From Bacillota bacterium (lineage in GTDB: Bacteria; Bacillota; Clostridia; Christensenellales; Aristaeellaceae): 64,000 nucleotides of DNA. Position 1 is the first letter of the stretch; every line of letters begins with the position of its first letter. A model generated the notes under the pieces. The model searched no databases, had not been told where the DNA came from, and saw only the letters and a program-made list of their open reading frames with translations. Below are positions 33,487-41,236 of the stretch, piece by piece. Position numbers and translations under genes: made by a program. The DNA lies in contig JAEZHM010000023.1 of NCBI GenBank assembly GCA_023416585.1, positions 36,036 through 100,035 on the forward strand, in the 5' to 3' direction.

Positions 33487-35418
33487 ATGACGAAGATGGC
33501 CTTCATAAGGCGGCTGGCTGCTGTTTTTATGGCATCCGTACTTATGATCCCTTTGTTTCCGGCCGCAGCATATTCGCGAGGAGCCCCCTCTTTCACCATC
33601 ATGGTGTATTTATGCGGCACCGACCTGGAGTCTGAGGACGGTTCGGGCACAAGCGATCTGGAAGAAATGATGTGTGCCGGCCTTGAAGCTGATGGGCCTG
33701 TGAAAGTGCTGATCGAAACCGGCGGTACAAAAACCTGGAAGCTTGATGGGATCGACAGCGATATGAACCAGCGCTGGCTTGTAGATGGCGAAGAATTGCA
33801 GCTTGTGGATGAACAGGATCAGAGCAGCATGGGGGATGAAGAAACGCTTCAAAGCTTTCTTGCGTATGGCGTTACGAACTTCCCTGCGGACCGGTATGGC
33901 CTGATCCTGTGGGATCACGGCGGCGGATCGGCCAGCGGCGTATGCTTTGACGAGCTTACGAATGACAATCTGACCATCAGCGAAATCAGCAGCGCTCTTG
34001 AAGGTGCAGCCGGATTGATGGACGGCGGAAAATTCAGCTTTGTGGGTTTTGACGCGTGCCTGATGGCGACATTTGAAATGGCAAATTATCTTTCGAATTA
34101 TGCCGATTACATGATTGCCAGTGAGGAGTTGGAGCCGGGCGCCGGTTGGGATTACGTCACCTGGCTCAGCGCGCTTGCCAAGGATCCTGCCATGGATATG
34201 GAGACGCTGGGCAATACGATCGTGGACAGCTTTGTCGATACGAATCTGGAATATGACCCCGACGATTACGCCACCCTGAGCATGTTGGACCTTGGAAAAA
34301 TGGACAATGTGACCAGGAAAATGGAAAATATCGGCGCGGGCTTAAGCCAAGCGCTGGAATCGGGAAAACTCCGCACCATCTCCCGGCAAAGGCAGAACAT
34401 GCGCACCTTTGGGAACTTTGACGGCGACAATACCAGCGATATGGTGGATATACTGCAGTTTGCCAAGGTTTTCTCGGAGCTTTCAAATGTGGACACAAGC
34501 GGTTTTGAAAGCGCGCTTGATGATGTGGTGGTGTACAGCCGCTATTCCGACAACCTGGATAACGTAAGCGGCATGTCGGTCCTTGTGCCGTTTGCCACCA
34601 GAAAGGAATTTCCGTCCTACGGCCCGGATTACGATTTCAGGCAGATGTATCCCTGCTTTACTGATTTTATCACCGGATACACCCAAATGCTCAACGGCGG
34701 TGATTATGTATTCACTGCCGCGTCAGCCGCTCCCCAGAAAATTGCTGCCCAGGGGGAAGCAGAAGAGGCGATGCCTGTTCCGGAAGGCTATGATGATGAA
34801 AGCGTGTATGCCTATTCCCTTACGCTAAGCGAAGAGGACATGGAGAACCTTTCTTATGTGGAAGGGAACCTGATGATGGATGTCAGCGAAGGCGATAATG
34901 AGGCCTACATTGATTTGGGATATCTTCAAAATGCGGAAATCGACTGGGAAAACGGCATGGTATACAGCATGTTCGACGGTTCCTGGCCCATGCTGGAGGG
35001 GCAGCTGGTTTGTATGACAGATCAGATTGTCACGGAAAAGACGCGCCGCAGCATGATAGACGTCACCGTTAACGGCGAGGAATGTTACCTGCTTGTGATT
35101 TTCGATGAGAAACGGCCTGGCGGCGAGGTGGTCGGCTATACGCAGGGCTACTATGAAAACGGGCTCCCGGTAAGAGGCTATGAAAAGCTGAAGGCCGGAG
35201 ATGTGATTGTACCGCTGTATCAGTTGATTACCTGGGACCAGAGGGACAACGAGCAGAGCGAGACGTTTGAGGGGGACCCCATTACCTATTTGGGCCAGCC
35301 GCTGCAGTTTGGCTATGAGGATCTGAACGGTAGTGATTCCAGCTATGTATACGCATTTTGCCTGAACGACATCTTTGGTGAATACGAATTTTCAGATTTC
35401 ATCAGCTTCGATATGTGA
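33487..35418 (+). CDS. Secreted clostripain-family (C11) cysteine peptidase
   Basis: Caspase-like fold cysteine protease of 643 residues. The signal peptide covers about residues 1-30 (FMASVLMIPLFPAAAYS). The C11 core begins FTIMVYLCGTDLES; the catalytic histidine is H144 in ILWDHGGG and the cysteine is C191 in VGFDACLMA. Clostripain-type enzymes cleave after arginine or lysine and often self-process. The C-terminal 250 residues are acidic and beta rich, without a wall-sorting motif. ATG 33487 follows GGAGGTG (33470-33476); ATG 33496 is an alternative. It is divergent from paralogue A and convergent with paralogue B. Confidence 0.9.
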   Translation: MTKMAFIRRLAAVFMASVLMIPLFPAAAYSRGAPSFTIMVYLCGTDLESEDGSGTSDLEEMMCAGLEADGPVKVLIETGGTKTWKLDGIDSDMNQRWLVDGEELQLVDEQDQSSMGDEETLQSFLAYGVTNFPADRYGLILWDHGGGSASGVCFDELTNDNLTISEISSALEGAAGLMDGGKFSFVGFDACLMATFEMANYLSNYADYMIASEELEPGAGWDYVTWLSALAKDPAMDMETLGNTIVDSFVDTNLEYDPDDYATLSMLDLGKMDNVTRKMENIGAGLSQALESGKLRTISRQRQNMRTFGNFDGDNTSDMVDILQFAKVFSELSNVDTSGFESALDDVVVYSRYSDNLDNVSGMSVLVPFATRKEFPSYGPDYDFRQMYPCFTDFITGYTQMLNGGDYVFTAASAAPQKIAAQGEAEEAMPVPEGYDDESVYAYSLTLSEEDMENLSYVEGNLMMDVSEGDNEAYIDLGYLQNAEIDWENGMVYSMFDGSWPMLEGQLVCMTDQIVTEKTRRSMIDVTVNGEECYLLVIFDEKRPGGEVVGYTQGYYENGLPVRGYEKLKAGDVIVPLYQLITWDQRDNEQSETFEGDPITYLGQPLQFGYEDLNGSDSSYVYAFCLNDIFGEYEFSDFISFDM

Positions 35419-35426
35419 TGCATGAA

Positions 35427-35459
35427 ATGCCGGGAAAACGAAACTCGTTTTCCCGGCAT
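35427..35459. terminator. Terminator between converging C11 peptidase and paralogue B
   Basis: A 15-bp perfect stem ATGCCGGGAAAACGA/TCGTTTTCCCGGCAT with a 3-base loop, located directly after the peptidase stop. T-runs lie within the stem on both strands. Confidence 0.6.
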
Positions 35460-35493
35460 CTTCATCCGTTAGGGAATTGCTTTGGCGGTTCAA

Positions 35494-37035
35494 TCAGTAG
35501 GTGGTCGTCCCGTTGATCATGGTCAGCACGGAGGGCGGCAGGTTCTGCATGATCACTCCCATCTGCATCATCATGCTGGTGGAAAGCTCCTGAGACCAGG
35601 CCTGCAATTCTTCCGCGGTCATTTTGCCCGGGTGTACGCTATTTTCGCCAATGGCGGGAACTTCCACAGGTTCGCCGGTGAGGGAGGAGTACTTGATGGA
35701 AACAACGGGCGCACTCTGGCCTGTGAGGTAAACATCAAGCTTGCCGTCCGCCTTGATATCCGCGCCGCTGGGAACGGTATTCGTGGTGTTGTCAAGCAAT
35801 ACGCCCTGCACTTGGCCAAAGTTGGTAACTTCAGCATTCAGCTTCCAGGAATCCTTGACGCCGGTGCCTGCGGTTTCCTGCTTGCCTAAATAGTCCAACT
35901 TCATACCAAAGGAGCTTAGACCCTTTTCTTTCACATCGACGGCCACTTGCCACTGCTCATTGCTTAATTCGGAATCTTTCGTGGAGAATTTAAACGCAAA
36001 TGCGTCTGTGCCGGAGGCTACGTCAAGGGTCAGTTCGGTGTTAACGCCGTCATCCCCAGTCTTTACATAGTAGCCTCCCAGAACGGTATCCTGGGGTTTT
36101 GTCTTGTCTTCGCCGAAGAAGCTGGCTGTTAGTTCCAAGGCTACCAAATCACCCTGATCGTTCATCCAGGTGGTGACGGTGAAAGGCTCAGGAATGGAAG
36201 GAGCGGCTTCCTTCAAGAACTCCCCGGGCATTGCTTTAAGCTGCGCCTGGATGTCCGCCTTGGACTCAATAGCAGTTCCCCCATCCGGATACATGGTGGA
36301 AAGGTAAGAGAGGATGGTATCCAGGTTCACGTCCTTGCCGGCCCAGGTCGCGGCGATGGTCAAAAGATCGGCAATCTGCTCCGCGGACAGGGAATATACC
36401 ATTTGCACAGCGGCAGTATCATGCTTTTCACTTTCAAAGGTACCCTTTGTGGTTTTGGGTTCGGACATCAGTTTGGTGAACCATGCTGTCAGGGGTATCA
36501 CCAGATCGCTTTGCAAGCTTTGCTCGTCAAACTTCGGCAGTTTGGGCAGCTCCCCCTTCATGAGCGAGACGTACAGCTCCATATAGGCCTTGTAAGCAGA
36601 AATCATGGCCTCATCGGCGCCCTGCGCTTCCATTTGGGTGATGAAAAGCTGCATATATTCTTCGGGTGTGAAGGAGATCGCCTTGTCGCCAAACAGGTTG
36701 CTTTGAATGTGGACTTGCCCCTTTTCTACCTGTTCAGTATAGGTGAGCGAGGGTTTGTCCTGAAGGAACAGGTCTGCCTGAATTAGGACGCCGCCCTCAT
36801 TCTGTTGGGCGACGGTCTCCAAGCGCATTGTCTTGAGCAGGTCGGCTACGGGATTAAGCGACGTATCCTGCGTGAGCATTTTACCTGGTTCAAAGGTAAT
36901 GGTGGTTTTTACACTGCGGCCGGCACCCGCCGCCATATCCAGAGCGGAAAAAGGCGTACTTCCCGCTAAGGAAAGAACGGGAACGGCAAGCATCGCCAAT
37001 ACTAGGAAGAAAGCGGTCAACTTGCGGGTTTTCAT
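35494..37035 (-). CDS. Secreted protein of unknown function, paralogue B
   Basis: Exported protein of about 513 residues. ATG 37035 (MKTRKLTAFFLVLAMLAVPV) starts a signal peptide with no lipobox. Alignable along most of its length with paralogue A (31634-33202), despite low overall identity. It is polar with many Thr, Ser and Gln residues, and has no wall-binding motif or recognised domain. AAAGGAGA precedes the start. Function unknown; secretion beside a C11 protease suggests a substrate, propeptide-like inhibitor or structural partner. Confidence 0.75.
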   Translation of the reverse strand: MKTRKLTAFFLVLAMLAVPVLSLAGSTPFSALDMAAGAGRSVKTTITFEPGKMLTQDTSLNPVADLLKTMRLETVAQQNEGGVLIQADLFLQDKPSLTYTEQVEKGQVHIQSNLFGDKAISFTPEEYMQLFITQMEAQGADEAMISAYKAYMELYVSLMKGELPKLPKFDEQSLQSDLVIPLTAWFTKLMSEPKTTKGTFESEKHDTAAVQMVYSLSAEQIADLLTIAATWAGKDVNLDTILSYLSTMYPDGGTAIESKADIQAQLKAMPGEFLKEAAPSIPEPFTVTTWMNDQGDLVALELTASFFGEDKTKPQDTVLGGYYVKTGDDGVNTELTLDVASGTDAFAFKFSTKDSELSNEQWQVAVDVKEKGLSSFGMKLDYLGKQETAGTGVKDSWKLNAEVTNFGQVQGVLLDNTTNTVPSGADIKADGKLDVYLTGQSAPVVSIKYSSLTGEPVEVPAIGENSVHPGKMTAEELQAWSQELSTSMMMQMGVIMQNLPPSVLTMINGTTTY

Positions 37036-37087
37036 AAGAATCTCCTTTCTTTTCTCCATATCGCATACAAGCAATACAGTCAATGCC

Positions 37088-37116
37088 ATTATATATTCAA
37101 AATATTGCCTTGTCAT
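37088..37116 (-). promoter_or_regulatory. Promoter of secreted paralogue B
   Basis: Minus-strand ATGACA (complement of 37111-37116), 17 bases, TATAAT (complement of 37088-37093). Flanking sequence (TATATGG before the -35, GGCATTG after the -10) is shared with the promoter of paralogue A, so the duplication included the control region. Between here and the promoter at 37412 I see no gene. Confidence 0.6.
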
Positions 37117-37411
37117 CCATATACTGTTTGAATTATTCAGGATGGCGCTTCAAAGCATCCCTTGCCATGTATAAAGCATTATACCATGTGGATTGTTTTG
37201 AATTGAAGAGGAGTATGGGAAAATAGGGTTATGTAATAAATGGAAAACCTGGTCTGAAATGATGCACAAAAACAGTGGCTATTTATCCGCAAAAAGATAC
37301 AAAATGTGCAAAATGATCGCTATTTTCCACAAATCTGCGCAAACGGTCATTTTTTCATGCGTGTTTGTGCGTGTTTTTGACCTGATACGGGTGGTGCGCG
37401 CAAAAAGTCTG

Positions 37412-37420
37412 TGTTACAAT
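37412..37420 (+). promoter_or_regulatory. Extended -10 promoter of the glp-like operon
   Basis: TG-T-TACAAT at 37412-37420 is an extended -10 element; there is no good -35 at the right distance. It lies 21 bases before ATG 37441 and about 63 before TTG 37483, so it fits the latter start better. The region 37300-37380 upstream contains short repeats (GTGTTTGTGCGTGTTTTTG) that could bind a regulator, with no clear operator. Confidence 0.45.
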
Positions 37421-37440
37421 AAAGGTACAGAATTATAATA

Positions 37441-38943
37441 ATGTCCCTGAAGAATGACTTCGGAAGAATTGAGGCGATCTTATTGCATCTGGATGTTCTG
37501 ATTATCGGTGCCGGCGTGGTTGGCTGCGCACTTGCGCGCGAGTTGTCCCGTTTTGAAATGAGCCTTGCGGTGCTGGAACGGAGGGCCGATGTGGCGGAAG
37601 GCGCCAGTAAGGCCAACAGCGGCATTGTACACGCGGGGTTCGATGCCAAGCCGGGTACTTTGAAGGCAAGGCTTAACGTGGAAGGCGCAAAAATGTATCC
37701 GGAATTATGCAAAGCGCTTGGCGCACCTTATACACAGCCAGGCGCGCTGGTGCTGGGGTTTACGCAGGAGGATACGCATACCCTGAAAGAACTGTATGAC
37801 CAGGGAATTCAAAACGGCGTGCCGGGCCTCAGACTGCTTTCCCGGGAAGAAGTACTGGCATTGGAACCCAACACAAATCCTGATGTGACAGGCGCGCTTC
37901 TGGCGGAAACAAGCGGCCTTACTAGCCCCTATGAATTGAGTTTCGCGCTGGCGGACCACGCGGCGCTGAACGGCGCGGCCTTTTACATGGAAACGGAAGT
38001 AGTCAATATCTTCCGTCAGGGTGAATCGTGGCATGTGATAACCGATCGCGATTCGTTCACTGCAAGCGTGGTTATCAACTGCGCGGGAATCCAGTCCGCC
38101 AAGTTGCATAACATGATGTCCGATAAAAAATACACCGTCATCCCCCGCCGTGGCGAGTATTACCTCATGGACAGAATGGCGCACCTGCCGTTTACCCGCA
38201 CCATGTTCCAATGCCCCACCAAAATGGGCAAGGGCATTCTGGTCAGCCCAACGGTGCACGGGAATCTGCTGCTTGGCCCTTCCGCCGAGGATATCAACGA
38301 TGACGCGGATACTGCCACTACCTCCATGGGGCTGAAGGATGTGCTGGATAAAGCACGGCTCACCTGGAAAAACGCTTCGCCCAGGGGAACCATCACCACC
38401 TTTTCAGGCATCCGCGCCCATGAGACAAACGGGGATTTCGTGATCGGCCCCGTGGATGGCGCACCCATGGCCTTTGAGGCGCTGGGCATTGAAAGCCCGG
38501 GTCTTTCCGCCGCGCCGGCGATTGCGAAAATGCTGTGCGGCCAGGTGGTTTCCGCACTTTCCGCAAAAGAAAAGGAAGCATACCTGCCTGCCACTAAAAG
38601 GCCCAAGCCTTTCCATGCCATGAGCCTTGCGGAAAGGGCGCAGTCGGTGCGTGACAATCCTGAGAACGGAAGCCTGGTCTGCCGCTGCGAGCAGGTTACC
38701 GAGGCGGAAATACGGGAGGCTATCCGCCGTCCTGTGGGTGCTCACACCATCGACGGGGTGAAACGCCGCACCAGGGCCGGTATGGGCCGGTGCCAAGGGG
38801 GTTTTTGCAGCCCCAGGGTACTGGCGATTCTTTCGGAAGAACTGGGCATTCCCTATACCGAGGTAACCAAGTGCGGCGGTGAAAGCCGGCTGCTTACGGG
38901 CACCATCTCCGAAGCCGCACAGGAGGGAAACCTGAATGACTGA
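37441..38943 (+). CDS. FAD-dependent glycerol-3-phosphate dehydrogenase-like protein (GlpA type) with C-terminal BFD iron-sulfur domain
   Basis: FAD oxidoreductase of the DAO/GlpA family, up to 500 residues. The Rossmann motif is DVLIIGAGVVGCALARELS, FAD contact is EGASKANSGIVHAGFD, and the C-terminal BFD-like [2Fe-2S] domain has VCRCEQVTEAEI and GRCQGGFCSP. This three-gene form (GlpA-like, GlpB-like, DUF1667) occurs in Firmicutes and Thermotoga and probably oxidises glycerol-3-phosphate, passing electrons through the second subunit. The start is uncertain: ATG 37441 has a weak ribosome site, while TTG 37483 has GAGG at good spacing and gives the usual short N-terminus. Overlaps the next gene by 8 bases. 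Confidence 0.88.
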   Translation: MSLKNDFGRIEAILLHLDVLIIGAGVVGCALARELSRFEMSLAVLERRADVAEGASKANSGIVHAGFDAKPGTLKARLNVEGAKMYPELCKALGAPYTQPGALVLGFTQEDTHTLKELYDQGIQNGVPGLRLLSREEVLALEPNTNPDVTGALLAETSGLTSPYELSFALADHAALNGAAFYMETEVVNIFRQGESWHVITDRDSFTASVVINCAGIQSAKLHNMMSDKKYTVIPRRGEYYLMDRMAHLPFTRTMFQCPTKMGKGILVSPTVHGNLLLGPSAEDINDDADTATTSMGLKDVLDKARLTWKNASPRGTITTFSGIRAHETNGDFVIGPVDGAPMAFEALGIESPGLSAAPAIAKMLCGQVVSALSAKEKEAYLPATKRPKPFHAMSLAERAQSVRDNPENGSLVCRCEQVTEAEIREAIRRPVGAHTIDGVKRRTRAGMGRCQGGFCSPRVLAILSEELGIPYTEVTKCGGESRLLTGTISEAAQEGNLND

Positions 38944-40243
38944 ACTAATGAGCCGTGATATGATCAATGTGGACGTGCTTGTCGTAGGCGCGGGCCCTGC
39001 TGGGCTAGCCGCTGCCATCGCCGTAAAAGAGGCTGGGATCAATAATTTGCTGGTGCTGGAAAGGGAACAAAATCCCGGCGGTATCCTACGCCAGTGCATC
39101 CACAACGGGTTTGGGCTGCACCGCTTCAAGGAGGAACTGACAGGCCCGGAATACGCCCAGCGTGACATCGACAGGGCAGATGAGTTGAACATACCCGTGC
39201 AATGCGGCACAACCGTGTTGACTGTGGAGGAGGACCATACCGTCACCGCCATCAGCCGGGAGCATGGCCTGCAGGTGTTTCATGCCGGGGCAGTCATACT
39301 GGCCATGGGCTGCAGGGAGCGGCCAAGGGGCGCGCTGGCCACGCCGGGCACCCGCTGCGCCGGCATCTTTTCGGCTGGCACCGCGCAGAAATTTGTGAAC
39401 CTGGAAGGCTACATGCCGGGCAAAAGGGTGCTGATCCTGGGTTCTGGCGATATTGGCCTCATCATGGCCAGGCGCATGACGCTGCAGGGCGCCAAGGTTC
39501 TGGCCTGTGTGGAGATCATGCCCTTTTCCAGCGGCCTGAACCGCAACATCGTGCAATGCTTGCAGGATTTTGATATTCCTCTTATGCTCAGTCACACTGT
39601 GGTAGATATTCGGGGCAGGGACAGGCTTACCGGCGTTACCGTGGCCAGGGTGGATGAAAACCGCAATCCCATCCCCGGCACAGAGAAGGATTTTGACTGC
39701 GATACGCTGCTTTTGTCCGTAGGGCTGATCCCTGAAAACGAGCTGAGCGAAGGCGCGAATGTGAAGCTTTCCCCCGTAACCGCCGGGGCCGTGGTGGACG
39801 ATACACTGCAGACCAGCGTGCCGGGCATTTTCGCCTGCGGGAATGTTCTGCACGTGCATGACCTGGTGGACCATGTAAGCGCCGAAAGCCTTCGTGCCGG
39901 GAAAGCGGCAGCGGATTATGTACAGGGGAAAAAGCCCGCGGGCAGCGTAGTGAGCGTGCTGGATGGTGAAGGCGTCCGTGGCGCCGTGCCCCAAAAGCTG
40001 CATATCCCTGCGGAGGGAGAAACGGCTGCGCCCGTGGATATCATGTTCCGGCCCGCCAAGGTGTATGAGAATGCTGCGGTAGTTGTGCGCGCCGGAAATG
40101 TGGAATTGCTGCGCAAAAAAAGCCGCATCCTAACCCCGGGGGAAATGGCCGTGGTCACCCTGACGGAGAAGATGATACAGGGTCCTTCCGCTCAGGATGT
40201 CGTGGTGGAGATTGTGCCCAAGGAAATGGAGAAAACGATATGA
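38936..40243 (+). CDS. NAD(P)/FAD-dependent oxidoreductase, second subunit of the GlpA-like complex
   Basis: Pyridine-nucleotide-disulfide type flavoprotein, 435 residues. The FAD motif is VLVVGAGPAGLAAAIA at the N-terminus and a second Rossmann motif (VLILGSGDIGLIMARR) binds NAD(P). RQCIHNGFGLHRFKEELTGP is characteristic of the partner subunit in this three-gene set. The C-terminal 90 residues form a small separate domain. It probably transfers electrons from the GlpA-like subunit to NAD(P) or another carrier. The start lies inside the previous gene, which gives tight coupling. Confidence 0.88.
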   Translation: MTELMSRDMINVDVLVVGAGPAGLAAAIAVKEAGINNLLVLEREQNPGGILRQCIHNGFGLHRFKEELTGPEYAQRDIDRADELNIPVQCGTTVLTVEEDHTVTAISREHGLQVFHAGAVILAMGCRERPRGALATPGTRCAGIFSAGTAQKFVNLEGYMPGKRVLILGSGDIGLIMARRMTLQGAKVLACVEIMPFSSGLNRNIVQCLQDFDIPLMLSHTVVDIRGRDRLTGVTVARVDENRNPIPGTEKDFDCDTLLLSVGLIPENELSEGANVKLSPVTAGAVVDDTLQTSVPGIFACGNVLHVHDLVDHVSAESLRAGKAAADYVQGKKPAGSVVSVLDGEGVRGAVPQKLHIPAEGETAAPVDIMFRPAKVYENAAVVVRAGNVELLRKKSRILTPGEMAVVTLTEKMIQGPSAQDVVVEIVPKEMEKTI

Positions 40244-40593
40244 AGCAAATGATCACATGCATCAGCTGCCCCGTGGGCTGCCGGATGGAGGTCGAAACCC
40301 AGGATGGAAAGGTTGTTTCCATCACCGGCAACTCCTGCAAGCGTGGCGAGGTATATGGCAGGCAGGAAAGTGTTTCGCCAGAGCGTATGGTTACGGCGGT
40401 GGTTAAGGTGGAAGGCCGACGCATGCCGCTGAGCGTAAAGACAAAGAAGCCCATCCCGAAAAAGGACATCGCCCGCTGCATGCGGGAGATTCATGCACTG
40501 AAACTCATTCCGCCTATACAATTGGGGCAGGTCGTGCTGGAGAACGTATGCTCAAGCGGCGTTCCGGTGATTGCCACAAAGACAGTGGAATGA
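40240..40593 (+). CDS. DUF1667 protein, third member of the GlpA-like set
   Basis: Protein of 117 residues with N-terminal cysteines (MITCISCPVGCRMEV, then SITGNSCKRGEVYG), a pattern that suggests a bound metal or iron-sulfur cluster. It always accompanies this type of GlpA/GlpB pair and may be an electron-transfer or assembly subunit. ATGA overlap of 4 bases with the upstream gene. Confidence 0.88.
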   Translation: MKQMITCISCPVGCRMEVETQDGKVVSITGNSCKRGEVYGRQESVSPERMVTAVVKVEGRRMPLSVKTKKPIPKKDIARCMREIHALKLIPPIQLGQVVLENVCSSGVPVIATKTVE

Positions 40594-41129
40594 TGGCTGC
40601 CGTTCGTTTGGGAGAGGCATTTTACCGCCAGGATGTGCTTACTGTGGCGCCTGAGCTGGTGGGCAAGCTGGTTTGCAGGCGTCTGGATGACAGTACGGTC
40701 ATGCGCGGGCGGATTCTGGAGGCGGAGGCTTACCGCGGCGAGGAGGACATGGCCTGCCACGCCCGCTTTGGCAAAACAAGCCGCTGCGCGCCGCTGTATG
40801 AAGCCGGCGGCTTAAGTTACGTGTACCTGATCTATGGGCTGCATTGGCTGTTCAACGTGGTGACAGGGGAAAAGGATGTTCCCCAGGCTGCGCTTGTCAG
40901 GGCTTTGCATCCACCTCTTGACGGGCCGGCCAAGTGGACGAAAGCATTTTCCATCACCAAGCGCCAAAATGGTCTGGATCTCATTCATGGGGAGGAAATG
41001 TGGCTGGAGGACGACGGCTTCCGCCCGCAGATAAAAACGCTGCCCAGGGTAGGCATCGATTACGCCGCATCGCCATGGAAGGAAATCCCCTGGCGGTTTG
41101 CGGATGAATTAATGAAAACTCGAAAATGA
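40590..41129 (+). CDS. 3-methyladenine DNA glycosylase, AAG/MPG family
   Basis: Removes alkylated purines such as 3-methyladenine and hypoxanthine from DNA, starting base excision repair. About 179 residues, slightly short but complete. Family motif EAEAYRGEEDMACHARFGKT contains the catalytic glutamate, and YLIYGLHWLFNVVTGEKD and the closing PWRF block are typical. ATG 40590 overlaps the DUF1667 stop by 4 bases, so it is the fourth gene of the redox operon; a longer frame from 40548 is unlikely. The stop codon sits inside the terminator stem. Confidence 0.9.
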   Translation: MMAAVRLGEAFYRQDVLTVAPELVGKLVCRRLDDSTVMRGRILEAEAYRGEEDMACHARFGKTSRCAPLYEAGGLSYVYLIYGLHWLFNVVTGEKDVPQAALVRALHPPLDGPAKWTKAFSITKRQNGLDLIHGEEMWLEDDGFRPQIKTLPRVGIDYAASPWKEIPWRFADELMKTRK

Positions 41130-41155
41130 CTTGTCATTTTCGAGTTTTGTATTTT
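41115..41155 (+). terminator. Terminator overlapping the glycosylase stop codon
   Basis: A 16-bp perfect stem (41115-41130 with 41133-41148) and TT loop, then GTATTTTTAT. The stop codon TGA 41127-41129 lies in the left arm, so a ribosome at the stop would cover the stem. Confidence 0.75.
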
Positions 41156-41178
41156 TATGACAAATTGGTTTAGTTTGG

Positions 41179-41207
41179 TTGACGCAGGAGGTGTTGTGCT
41201 TCATAAT
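41179..41207 (+). promoter_or_regulatory. Promoter of the ABC-F gene
   Basis: TTGACG at 41179-41184, 17 bases, CATAAT at 41202-41207. The start of transcription would be near 41214, only some 20 bases before ATG 41237. The AGGAGGTG at 41186-41193 lies in the spacer and is then not part of the message. Confidence 0.45.
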
Positions 41208-41236
41208 AAGATGATCAACTCATTTGGGTGTATGAT

